From Planctomycetota bacterium (lineage in GTDB: Bacteria > Planctomycetota > Planctomycetia > Gemmatales > HRBIN36), in the NCBI GenBank assembly GCA_014584395.1, contig JACTMY010000011.1, forward strand, positions 120,312 through 184,311: a stretch of DNA of 64,000 bases, written 5' to 3'. The notes under the pieces were generated by a model. The model did no database searches, was not told the origin of the DNA, and worked only from the letters and a program-made list of their open reading frames with translations. Positions 1-8,368 of this stretch are shown here, piece by piece (the first letter of the stretch is position 1; every line of letters starts with the position of its first letter). Both the position numbers and the translations under genes were made by a program.

Positions 1-589
1 TGCCGATCTGGAAGGATTCCTTGAGGCCCATGTTTTGCCAGGTTTTGCCGCCGTCGACCGATTTGTAAACGCCGTCGCCGTAGGAAACCGAATTGCGCGG
101 ATTGTTTTCGCCGGTCCCGACCCACACGATATTCTTGTCGGACGGCGCCACGCAAACGTCGCCGATGGACACCGTGGCTTCATGATCAAACTGATGCTCG
201 AAGGTGACGCCGTTGTTCACCGTCTTGATCAATCCCCCCGAAGCGGTCGCCGCCCAGTAAATGCTAGGATCATCGGAACAGACTGCTATTGCCGTGATTC
301 TTCCCGCCATGGCCGCAGGGCCAACGCTCCGCCATTTGAATTGTTTGACCCATTCCTCGGGGAGCTGCGCCTTGGGCGATTCGGGCTGAGGAGCAGGCTT
401 GTCCGCTGCTTGTTTCATCTGATCGAGCTGTTTTTGCAACTCGGTGATCTGTTTTTGAATCTCGGCGATTTTCTCGTCACGCTTTTTTTGATCGGATTCG
501 TCTTGCCAGGCACCCGAAGGTTGCGTGAAAACAATCATGCAGCCGATGGTAACGAGCCAGGCAATAGGTAAAGAGAGCAGCCTTTTCAC
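1..589 (-). CDS. Secreted BNR/sortilin-type repeat protein (3' part outside window)
   Basis: Only the N-terminal 196 codons are in the window; the gene continues past the left edge. I start it at a GTG with GGAGG about 8 nt upstream, because it opens directly into a signal peptide (basic start, hydrophobic segment, Ala-Trp-Gln cleavage area). A Lys/Gln-rich coiled-coil stretch follows at about residues 30-55. Then come beta-propeller signatures: WRSVGPAAMAGRI, WAATASGGLIKTVNNG, VWVGTGENNPRNS and YKSVDGGKTWQNMG. The Asp-box form (S-x-D-G-G-x-T-W) is typical of BNR/Vps10-like propellers, which planctomycetes have in large secreted proteins. The role is unknown; export to the periplasm or outer surface is inferred. 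Divergent from the next gene. Confidence 0.8.
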   Translation of the reverse strand, partial: MKRLLSLPIAWLVTIGCMIVFTQPSGAWQDESDQKKRDEKIAEIQKQITELQKQLDQMKQAADKPAPQPESPKAQLPEEWVKQFKWRSVGPAAMAGRITAIAVCSDDPSIYWAATASGGLIKTVNNGVTFEHQFDHEATVSIGDVCVAPSDKNIVWVGTGENNPRNSVSYGDGVYKSVDGGKTWQNMGLKESFQIG

Positions 590-929
590 CTTACTTTTCC
601 TCCCTCAGGCAATGGCAAATGTGATCATGTACAGGTAGGCACTGTGCTTCGCGGCCATGTGCATGGACAGAGGACCGATCGACAGTGAACCCTGATCTTA
701 ACATGACGCAAGGACCAGGTCGCGTGAATTACCCAGTTTCACTGGACCCACTGGGACAAAAAGTCGTTATGCTTGGCATAGTCAGCACTCCATGCGAATA
801 GGGTCAATTGATTGAGATTTCCTCATTTTTCGGGTGCGATCATCTCCTCTGCGGGTTTAAGGATCAATGGGCTGATCGAACCGGGCAACAAGCCGTCTCC
901 CTGTGTCTCCTCAAATAAAGAGACTGAAC
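590..929. other. Divergent intergenic region
   Basis: About 340 bases between two divergent genes. It must hold both promoters, but no convincing -35/-10 pair, palindrome or small gene stands out. Confidence 0.5.
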
Positions 930-1697
930 ATGCAACAAAGCGCATTTCGACAACCATGCTTCATCTGGTTCATGTGGATTTTTCCAGCCGCATGCTTCTT
1001 GGCTCATGACGCAACCGGCGCGCCATCCCCGCCCGGGCCTGAAAACCGCAGTGCGGATCGGAACCAGGCCCAGGCAGCGCTGCAAGAGCTGGGCGATTTG
1101 ATCGGTTCTTGGCGCGGCACGGGCACCCTGGCCCAAAAGAGCCAGGGGTCGGAGCAGCGTCATTGGGTGGAGAAGTTGCATTGGGTTTGGGACTTCAAAG
1201 GGAAGCAACCATCGATCCAACTCCGCATCGAGGATGGCCGCTTTTATCGGGCGGGAGTGTTGACCTACAACCCAGAAAGCAAACGCTTCGCATTGCAGTT
1301 GGAAACGCTTTCGAAAGTCAAAGAAACGTATCAAGGCGTCTGGAAGAATCGGCAGTTGACCCTGGAATGCGAGGATCAGGACAACGAGACCTCCAAACGG
1401 ATCGTGATCCAATTACTGCACCAAAGCCGCATGCTGTTCCGCCAGGAGAGCAAGCCGCGGTCTGGTCGCACATTTACTCGCATCTTCGAAGTGGGCGCCA
1501 CGAAGGAAGGAGTTGAATTCGCCAAGGATGCCAATAAGGCGAAGGAGTGCGTGGTGACGGGGGGAGCAGGCACCATCGCCGTGACCTACAAGGGAGAGAC
1601 CTATTACGTTTGCTGCACCGGCTGCCTGGATGCGTTTCGTGAAGACCCAGATGGTATCATGAAAGAGTATTTCGCTCGGCAAAAGAAGAAGGAATGA
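930..1697 (+). CDS. Secreted protein with C-terminal YHS-like metal-binding domain
   Basis: 255 residues from the ATG that begins a hydrophobic signal peptide; a GTG 27 nt upstream in frame is the alternative. The middle (about residues 50-190) resembles a lipocalin/THAP4-type barrel: it begins LGDLIGSWRGTGTLAQ and continues with alternating strands and aromatic residues. The C-terminus (about 205-245) looks like a YHS/TRASH metal-binding domain, with ECVVTGG, then YKGETYYVCCTGCLDAF and a following Asp-Pro. The first Cys pair of the classical YHS motif is reduced to one Cys. Planctomycetes have many secreted YHS proteins thought to bind copper or other heavy metals. The specific function is unknown. 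Transcribed in the same direction as the next two genes with gaps over 100 bases. Confidence 0.75.
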   Translation: MQQSAFRQPCFIWFMWIFPAACFLAHDATGAPSPPGPENRSADRNQAQAALQELGDLIGSWRGTGTLAQKSQGSEQRHWVEKLHWVWDFKGKQPSIQLRIEDGRFYRAGVLTYNPESKRFALQLETLSKVKETYQGVWKNRQLTLECEDQDNETSKRIVIQLLHQSRMLFRQESKPRSGRTFTRIFEVGATKEGVEFAKDANKAKECVVTGGAGTIAVTYKGETYYVCCTGCLDAFREDPDGIMKEYFARQKKKE

Positions 1698-1831
1698 CGA
1701 GCCGCGGTCCATCGGTTCGCTTGCCAGATGAACAGCGCTCTCCGCCGTGATTCCGACAGGAATCATTTGCTCGGCATGGCCTGGCTCGCTACGATGCTAG
1801 CGGTGGCTTCATTTTTGATAGGAGTCCTGTG

Positions 1832-2713
1832 ATGTCTGCAAATCCCGTGACGCGGCGCGATTGCTTGGCGGCTTCTGGCGTAGTGGCGGGTTGGCTGGCC
1901 GCTGCTGCGCAAACCGATGCCGGTTATTCGCCGCATCACATCGCCTTATCGAGCGGCATCAAACAATCGCTCTGTCGTTGGTGTTATGGCCGCATCCCGC
2001 TTGATGAGCTGGCGCGCCAGGCGGCGAAGATCGGCTATCAATCGATTGAACTGCTGGGCAGCCCCGAAGAAGTCAAGACCGTCATGGAAGCGGGCTTGAC
2101 GTGTGCCGTTTATGGCCGAGTGGATATTGTCAATGGCTTCAATCGGCGCGAGCATCATGAACGGCTGGTTCAACAACTGAAAAAAAACATCGACGTTGCG
2201 GCCGAGTTTGGCCTGCCCGCCGTGATTTGCATGGCGGGCAATCGCACCATCAAGGGGCAAACGATCAGCGATGAGGATGGGCTTAAAGCATGCGCCGAGG
2301 GATTAAAACTCGTCATGGGGCACGCGGAGTCCAAACAGGTGACGGTCTTGATGGAAGGTCTGAATAGCAAACGAGACCACCGCGATTACATGTACGATAA
2401 GACCGCGTGGGGAGTGGACCTGTGCAAACAGATTGGCTCCGGCCGCTTCAAATTGCTCTACGATATCTATCACATGCAAATCATGGAAGGCGACGTCATC
2501 GCCACGATTCGGCAGTCCAAGGAATATATCGGCCATTACCATACGGGCGGCGTTCCCGGGCGCAATGAGATCGATGAATCCCAAGAATTGCACTACCCCG
2601 CCATCGTGAAAGCGATTCAGGATACCGGCTATCAAGGCTACTTGGGACAGGAATTCATCCCCAAACGCGATCCGATCGCCTCTATGGAGCAAGCCTTCAA
2701 GATTTGCTCTTGA
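1832..2713 (+). CDS. Tat-exported TIM-barrel protein, hydroxypyruvate isomerase / AP endonuclease 2 family
   Basis: 293 residues. The ATG is chosen over an overlapping upstream GTG because GGAG lies 7 nt before it. The N-terminus TRRDCLAASG is a twin-arginine signal, giving export to the periplasm. The mature part is a xylose-isomerase-like TIM barrel: YQSIELLGSPEE, MEGLNSK, a metal-ligand-type segment LLYDIYHMQIMEGD, GHYHTGGVPGRNE, and GYQGYLGQEF near the end. These match the hydroxypyruvate isomerase (Hyi)-like branch with conserved Glu, Asp, His and Glu ligands. Family enzymes isomerise or epimerise small sugars. Tat-exported versions are abundant in planctomycetes and mostly of unknown substrate, so the exact reaction is not assigned. 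Confidence 0.85.
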   Translation: MSANPVTRRDCLAASGVVAGWLAAAAQTDAGYSPHHIALSSGIKQSLCRWCYGRIPLDELARQAAKIGYQSIELLGSPEEVKTVMEAGLTCAVYGRVDIVNGFNRREHHERLVQQLKKNIDVAAEFGLPAVICMAGNRTIKGQTISDEDGLKACAEGLKLVMGHAESKQVTVLMEGLNSKRDHRDYMYDKTAWGVDLCKQIGSGRFKLLYDIYHMQIMEGDVIATIRQSKEYIGHYHTGGVPGRNEIDESQELHYPAIVKAIQDTGYQGYLGQEFIPKRDPIASMEQAFKICS

Positions 2714-2899
2714 ATGCGCTTGATCCTCATTTGATCCAGGACATCGTTCGCCGCTGCCTTTTGCTTCGAATTGGTTTTCATTGAAACAAGCCTATGGAAT
2801 GAGGGTATTGGGTATTGGGGCCTCCCTTGAAATTGGCCATGGCGTGACTATCTTCCCAATAAGGTTTAAGCCAAAACTCAACAAAGGAAACGGTGCATT

Positions 2900-3889
2900 A
2901 TGAAGAGCAGATTTCAACTTTGGCTCGCCGGCTTGGCCCTCATGGTGTTGGGGTTGATGAGCCAATCAGCGCGTGCGTCCGAGTTTGATAAGTATCTGCC
3001 CGCGGACGCGAATATGTACTTCTCGATCAACCTGAAGAAAGTTTGCGGCTCCGAAATGGTGCGCAAATCGCTCCCGAAGCTGATCGACAAGTACGGCGAA
3101 AATTTGACGAAAATGGCATCCCAATTGAATCCTCAGGCTGCCCAGTTGGAAATGGTTTGGCCGATGATTCAGGAAGCCGTGCGCGATCAGGATCAAATCA
3201 ATCAGTTTTTCGATATGGCTCAGGAAGCCGTGGGCGAGTTCATCGTCGCAGGCAACACCAAGAGTGCCGATGACAAGGACTTCATCTGCATCATCATCAG
3301 CCCCCACTTCACGGATGCGAATGTGGAGATGGTTTACGGCCTTTTGAGCGGGGCTCAGCCCGGCATGCTCGAAAAAATTCGTGTGGGCAAGAAGTCCATG
3401 TTCGTCATGTCGCCTCCCGATCAAGATGACAAGGTGTACGTTTCCTTGATCGCCGACGGCGCGCTGGCGTTCGCGGTCAAAAAGGAAACCATGGAAAGCT
3501 GTTTGAAAGGCAGCGAAAAAGGTTCCCTTTCGAACACGATGAAGGAACTGCTGAAGGGCCGCAAGGAAGATCAGACCTTTTTCTTTGCTGGAAGTGAAGT
3601 GGATGACAACGTTCTCAAGGTCACTGGTTCCGCGAAGCTCGACAAGAACATCGACTTCAAAATGAACATTACTTTCAAGGACGAAGAGACCGCCAAGACG
3701 GACGCCGATGAAATGAAGGGGAACATCGCCGAGATGGACAAGCAATTTACCCAATTGCTCGGCGACAACGCCAAAAGCTTGAAGCCTTTGGTGGACCAAC
3801 TCAAAAACATCAAGATCGACGTCGATGGGGCCGTGGTCACCGTCTCCTTGAAGGTCGATGGTGCCGTGATTGAGAAAATGTTGAAGTAA
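2900..3889 (+). CDS. Secreted protein of unknown function
   Basis: 329 residues starting with a clear signal peptide that ends at SARAS. I do not recognise the family. The mature protein is acidic and mixed alpha/beta. It has FDKYLPADANMYFSINLKKV near the start, a helical Met/Gln-rich stretch at about 70-115, and a Lys/Asp-rich C-terminal half ending in two similar beta-helix units. The layout loosely recalls DUF3352-type secreted proteins, but I would not assign it. AAGGAAACGGTGC before the ATG supplies a ribosome-binding site. It is a single transcription unit: a 186-base gap precedes it and an intrinsic terminator follows within 30 bases. Confidence 0.8.
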   Translation: MKSRFQLWLAGLALMVLGLMSQSARASEFDKYLPADANMYFSINLKKVCGSEMVRKSLPKLIDKYGENLTKMASQLNPQAAQLEMVWPMIQEAVRDQDQINQFFDMAQEAVGEFIVAGNTKSADDKDFICIIISPHFTDANVEMVYGLLSGAQPGMLEKIRVGKKSMFVMSPPDQDDKVYVSLIADGALAFAVKKETMESCLKGSEKGSLSNTMKELLKGRKEDQTFFFAGSEVDDNVLKVTGSAKLDKNIDFKMNITFKDEETAKTDADEMKGNIAEMDKQFTQLLGDNAKSLKPLVDQLKNIKIDVDGAVVTVSLKVDGAVIEKMLK

Positions 3890-3915
3890 GCCACGCATGC
3901 ATCAGGTAAATTCGC

Positions 3916-3953
3916 AAGGCCGTCGGGTTAAACCGGCGGCCTTGTTCTTTTTT
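3916..3953 (+). terminator. Intrinsic terminator after the secreted protein gene
   Basis: AAGGCCG pairs with CGGCCTT, with extra pairs inside around a TTAA loop, followed by GTTCTTTTTT. It lies 27 bases after the stop at 3889 and just before the convergent GspF-like gene. Confidence 0.85.
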
Positions 3954-3982
3954 GCTCATCGAACGCGGCTCGATCCGCGGCG

Positions 3983-5005
3983 TCACAGTCCCTGGAGGGC
4001 GTTGTTGATCGTGCCGATATACTGCAAGGCCAGGTTGAAGATCAACGCAATGATAAAGATCGCCACCAAAAGCCAAACCAATTTGGCCGCCACGGTGGCC
4101 AAGACCTTCATGCGCAGGGTCGCCGTGTCGTTGTAATATTTGGCCTGTTGGTGAAAGACTTTGCCTTCCTGCGCCGCGATTTCAGCCGTCCCGACAATGT
4201 CGATGTATTCCTCCGGAAACAAATGCATTTCGCGCAGGGCCTCCTCCAGCGTCAAGCCGCTTTCGATGTGCGCCTTGGCCTGCGTCGCACGCTCAGCGAA
4301 GGCGTGATTGCTCGTGGCTTCCAGGCTCAGTTTCAAGGAATCGCCGATGCGAGCTCCCGCATCCACCAGTATGCCCATGCACAGAGAAAAACGGGACAAC
4401 GCCAGAGCTTCCAGGCACCCGCCTAAATAGGGCAAGCCCAAAAGGAATTTGTCGATAACGCCGCCTTTCTTCGCCACATGGCTCATGAACCAATAGCCCA
4501 GGAAGATAAAGAGCACCACGCCGCCCACGGAACCCAGGAAGATCATTGCGCCGGTCTCGCCTTTTAACCCAAAGACGCTGATGGGATTGGCGGGCAAGAC
4601 GCCCAATATGTAGATCAGGAAGGCGATGACCAATACGGCGCCGATAAATTGAATCACCGGCCAGGTGATTTGACTGATGAAATTCTTCCACAGCCGATCC
4701 TGCAAGCGAAAGTACTCCTCCAATTCCTCCAAGGCGATGGGGAGTTGGCCGGTTTCTTCCGCCACGGCGATCAAGGAAAGAAAGATCGGCGGGAAATAAT
4801 GGGCAACGTCCTGGAGCGCGGTGGGCAGGTCTTCCCCTTCCGCTAAGACCGCCGCCAAGCGCTTGGCCACCGGTCGAATGGCAAGCGGCCCCTTGGTCGC
4901 TTGCTGCTTCATCGCTTTGGGAAGGGTCAATCCCGATTCAATCAAATAGCGCAAGGATCGGCAATGATCGGCCAAGGCTAGATTGGGTAACCGACTCGAG
5001 AACAT
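3983..5005 (-). CDS. GspF/PilC-type inner-membrane protein
   Basis: 340 residues with two T2SSF domains, the hallmark of the platform protein of type II secretion and type IV pilus machines. The first is near residues 10-130 (LRYLIESGLTLPKAM, then FPPIFLSLIAVAEETGQLP), and the second covers about 205-330 (SRFSLCMGILVDAGARI, then YIDIVGTAEIAAQEGKV). Membrane segments lie near 115-145, 160-180 and at the C-terminus (LVWLLVAIFIIALIFNLAL). A good ribosome-binding site (GAGGGG) precedes the ATG. At 340 residues it is shorter than typical GspF (about 400). No GspE ATPase, pseudopilin or other secretion gene is adjacent, so it is an orphan; the rest of the machine must be elsewhere. Confidence 0.88.
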   Translation of the reverse strand: MFSSRLPNLALADHCRSLRYLIESGLTLPKAMKQQATKGPLAIRPVAKRLAAVLAEGEDLPTALQDVAHYFPPIFLSLIAVAEETGQLPIALEELEEYFRLQDRLWKNFISQITWPVIQFIGAVLVIAFLIYILGVLPANPISVFGLKGETGAMIFLGSVGGVVLFIFLGYWFMSHVAKKGGVIDKFLLGLPYLGGCLEALALSRFSLCMGILVDAGARIGDSLKLSLEATSNHAFAERATQAKAHIESGLTLEEALREMHLFPEEYIDIVGTAEIAAQEGKVFHQQAKYYNDTATLRMKVLATVAAKLVWLLVAIFIIALIFNLALQYIGTINNALQGL

Positions 5006-5403
5006 GTTTCACCCCTCGTCGCTGGCTGCTTTCTTCAATCTTAACCCTTTTTCATTCGTCATGCGACCCCTCGGTCGCTGAACCTTGCTTTGCCCGGTTT
5101 TCTTCGTATCAGTTTTAAGGGCACGTCCAAAACGCTGGCTTGGATGAGCCTCATTCATGGTTGAATGCAACCTGGCTATATATGGTTTTAAACTGGCTCA
5201 AAACACGGCCTGATTTCATGGCATTTCCCATGTGCCTCAAATAACTTGATAGCAGCGTGCTGGCATGAAGGCCAAGATACGAGTGCCAGGCTAAAGGCTT
5301 TAACCAAGGGAGAATGGTTTACGAACAGGTCAATTCTTGCGTTAATGAAAAACGACGATTGATTGGTCCGAGTTGGCTGGCTTTTCAAGTCGAGGGAACA
5401 TCG
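5006..5403. other. Divergent intergenic region
   Basis: About 400 bases between the divergent GspF-like and P-type ATPase genes. Short open frames exist on both strands, but none has a ribosome-binding site plus recognisable protein. AT-rich patches near 5175-5195 could hold promoters, but I cannot place one with confidence. Confidence 0.4.
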
Positions 5404-8136
5404 ATGAAGGAACAACTGAAGAAATCATGGCACACGCTCGCCGTGAATGAACTATTCAGCGCTCTGGAAGCCAAGGAAACAGGATTTTCGAATGAGGAAG
5501 CCCAATCGCGGCTGAAGGAGTTTGGCCATAACCGCTTGCCCCATAAACCTCCCCCGGCCTGGTGGGAATTCCTGCTGCGTCAATTTCACAGCCCCTTGAT
5601 CTACATTCTGGGCATCGCCGCCATTGTGGCCTTGGGGGCGGGGGACTTTCTCGACGCCGGCTTCATCTTTGCTGTGTTGGCCATCAACGCCTTGATCGGC
5701 GGTTATCAAGAATGGCGCGCCGAGCAAAGCAGCCGCGCCTTGCAATCGCTGCTGCACATTCGCGCGGCGGTCATGCGCGGCGGTGAAATCTTTGAAGTCG
5801 ACGCGGAAGACGTAGTCCCCGGCGACATCGTCTGGCTCGAGTCGGGCAATCGCGTGCCCGCCGACATGCGCCTCTTGTCCGCTCATGGCCTGGAAATCGA
5901 TGAATCTTTTCTCACCGGCGAATCGCTGGCTGTTCTCAAGGACCCGGCCTGGACGGGAGAAGCCGACGCACCGATGGGGGATCGCCGCAATCTGGCCTTT
6001 GCGGGAGCCATTGTGCAGCGCGGCCGGGGAAAAGGCATTGTCGTCAATACCGGGGCGAACACCGTCGTCGGTCAACTCGCCCTTGACGTGCTCGATACGA
6101 GCGGCGGCCGACCGCCGCTGCTTGAGCGGATCGAACGCTTTTCCAAGACCGTGGCGATCGTGGTCCTCGTGTCGGTCATCATCATTGCTTTGATGGGCAT
6201 CGTGCTGCATGGGTACAGCATTCACGACATGTTCATGTTCAGCATCGCCTTGGCCGTGTCCGCCATCCCCGAGGGCCTTCCCGCCGCCCTGACCGTCGCC
6301 CTGGCCATTGCCACCACGCGCATGGCCGCACGCGGCGTCATCGTGCGCCGCTTGGCCGCGGTGGAAGGTTTGGGAAGTTGCACGTTGATCGCCAGCGACA
6401 AGACGGGCACCCTCACCTGCAACGAGCTCACGGTCAAGGAAATACGCTTGGCGGATCGAACCATCCTGCACGTCTCGGGAGAGGGCTTTGCACCGAATGG
6501 GGACGTGGTCCGCGATGGCGAAGCCTTGCAGAAAGGGCAAAACAGCGCTCTGGACGCCTTGGCTCGAGCTGCCGTCCTCTGCAATGAAGGCGATTTGCAT
6601 CAACGCGATGGAAGCTGGGTCTGGCGGGGCGATCCCACGGACCTGGCCCTTTTGACCATGGGGCATAAATGCGGTTGGCTGCGCGAAGCCACGCTGGATG
6701 AATTCAAACAGATCAACGAAATCCCGTTCGAACCGGAACATGCCTTCTCCGCTACTTTTCATCGCTTTCAAGATGAAGGATGGGTCTTTGTCAAAGGCGC
6801 TCCCGAACGGGTGCTGTCCATGTGCGAGTGGTCCGAAGGTTCGCAAGCCCCCAGCGATTTCCATAAATTGGCCGAATCCATGGCCGAACGCGGCTTCCGG
6901 GTCCTGGCCTTGGCCGAAGGCAAAGCGGATCCGTCCATGGACGAGAGCCAGCCGCCCCCCGCTCCGGAAAAGCTGAAGTTTCTTGGCTTTGTCGGCATGA
7001 TCGATCCCCTGCGGACCGGGGTCAAGGAAGCCGTGAAGGCGTGCCATAAGGCCGGTGTGGGCGTGTGCATGATCACGGGGGACCATCCAGTCACGGCCTT
7101 GGCCATCTCGCGCGACTTGGGATTGGCCAATCAACCGAATCAGGTGATTTCGGGACGTCAATTGGAAGGCAAGTCCCAGGAAGAACTCAAGGAGATTCTG
7201 AAACAGATCCGCGTGTTCGCCCGGGTGACGCCGCGCCAGAAGCTGGAATTGGTGGAAGCAGCGCGCGCGGCGGGCCATTTCGTCGCCGTCACGGGCGATG
7301 GCGTGAACGACGCCCCTGCCCTGCGGACGGCGAATATTGGCGTGGCGATGGGCAAAAGCGGAACCGACGTGGCCCGGGAAGCCGCCGAACTGGTCATCAG
7401 CGATGATAACTTCGCCACCATTGTCGCGGGCATCGAGGAAGGCCGGGTGGCTTATGACAATGTCCGCAAGGTTATCTTCTTGCTGATCTCGACGGGCGCC
7501 GCCGAGGTGATTCTCCTGGGCATGGCCCTGGCCGTCGGCCAGCGCGTTCCCCTGCCGCTCTTGCCGGTGCAAATATTGTGGTTGAATCTGGTCACCAACG
7601 GCATTCAAGGCATTGCCTTGGCGTTTGAGCCGAATGAAGGCGACACGCTGCGCCGCAAACCGCGCCCGCCGCAAGAGCCGATTTTTAATCGGCTCATGAT
7701 CGAACGCACCATCGTCTCCGCCATGGTCATCGCCCTTGTCAGCTTGGCTGCCTTTTGGTTTCTCGTGCCGCCGCATCATTCCGATTCGCCGCAGTATGAG
7801 GCCGATGTTAAAGCCGCACGCAACTGCCTGCTCTTGCTGTTGGTCCTTTTCGAAAATGTGCACATTGGCAATTGCCGGTCGGAGACGCGGTCCGCCTTCA
7901 AGCACTCCCCCTTCCGCAGCCCCTTTCTCCTAGGCGGGATGATTATAGCTTTCCTGGTTCACGTCGCCTCCATGTACATCCCGATGTTTCAAAAATTATT
8001 GGGCACGGAGCCGGTTTCCCTGGAAACCTGGATCACCATGGTGATCCTGGCGCTGACCGTTTTTGTAGCCATGGAGTTGCACAAGCTGTATTGGCGGAAA
8101 CGGCACGGTGCTCCTGAAAATGCTCAACAGGAGTGA
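5404..8136 (+). CDS. P-type cation-transporting ATPase (P2 / Ca2+- or Na+-type)
   Basis: 910 residues from the ATG preceded by GAGGGA; the frame stays open 90 bases upstream but without a better start. Domains in order: N-terminal cation ATPase domain (about 10-75), actuator domain with TGES at 171-174, ion-site helix with PEGLP at 289-293, phosphorylation site DKTGTLT with the acceptor Asp at 332, nucleotide-binding domain with KGAPE, MITGDHP, and TGDGVNDAP near 630. About ten membrane helices are expected. Of the SERCA calcium ligands, the PEGLP Glu and the TM5 Glu (GAAEVILL) are kept. The TM6 Asp is replaced (NLVTNGIQG instead of a TDG motif), so ion specificity is uncertain. Pumps cations across the inner membrane using ATP. 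Monocistronic: own leader and terminator. Confidence 0.95.
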   Translation: MKEQLKKSWHTLAVNELFSALEAKETGFSNEEAQSRLKEFGHNRLPHKPPPAWWEFLLRQFHSPLIYILGIAAIVALGAGDFLDAGFIFAVLAINALIGGYQEWRAEQSSRALQSLLHIRAAVMRGGEIFEVDAEDVVPGDIVWLESGNRVPADMRLLSAHGLEIDESFLTGESLAVLKDPAWTGEADAPMGDRRNLAFAGAIVQRGRGKGIVVNTGANTVVGQLALDVLDTSGGRPPLLERIERFSKTVAIVVLVSVIIIALMGIVLHGYSIHDMFMFSIALAVSAIPEGLPAALTVALAIATTRMAARGVIVRRLAAVEGLGSCTLIASDKTGTLTCNELTVKEIRLADRTILHVSGEGFAPNGDVVRDGEALQKGQNSALDALARAAVLCNEGDLHQRDGSWVWRGDPTDLALLTMGHKCGWLREATLDEFKQINEIPFEPEHAFSATFHRFQDEGWVFVKGAPERVLSMCEWSEGSQAPSDFHKLAESMAERGFRVLALAEGKADPSMDESQPPPAPEKLKFLGFVGMIDPLRTGVKEAVKACHKAGVGVCMITGDHPVTALAISRDLGLANQPNQVISGRQLEGKSQEELKEILKQIRVFARVTPRQKLELVEAARAAGHFVAVTGDGVNDAPALRTANIGVAMGKSGTDVAREAAELVISDDNFATIVAGIEEGRVAYDNVRKVIFLLISTGAAEVILLGMALAVGQRVPLPLLPVQILWLNLVTNGIQGIALAFEPNEGDTLRRKPRPPQEPIFNRLMIERTIVSAMVIALVSLAAFWFLVPPHHSDSPQYEADVKAARNCLLLLLVLFENVHIGNCRSETRSAFKHSPFRSPFLLGGMIIAFLVHVASMYIPMFQKLLGTEPVSLETWITMVILALTVFVAMELHKLYWRKRHGAPENAQQE

Positions 8137-8167
8137 AACGAGCCAAGCCCGCCCTGCATGACGTCTT

Positions 8168-8206
8168 GGGACGATGGCCCGACCTGCCATCGTCCCGCGT
8201 GTTTTA
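8168..8206 (+). terminator. Intrinsic terminator after the P-type ATPase
   Basis: Perfect 11-bp stem GGGACGATGGC / GCCATCGTCCC with a short loop, then GCGTGTTTT. It sits 32 bases after the stop codon. Confidence 0.85.
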
Positions 8207-8368
8207 ACTCGGATCACCTGGTGGTTTCCTGAAGACCACGCCACGGAACGGGCATTGGCGATTGACATGGGATGTCTGGCGTGATAACACAAAGCATCCA
8301 TCGAGTGGAAGCATCATCATGGAACGATGACCACGAGATATCGCCACTGCTTTTCGTGGAGACTCTGC

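Noticed and set aside
5452..7905. 817-codon open frame opposite the P-type ATPase
   Set aside because: Antisense shadow: His/Arg/Gln-rich composition, no family features, and the plus-strand ATPase has all motifs.
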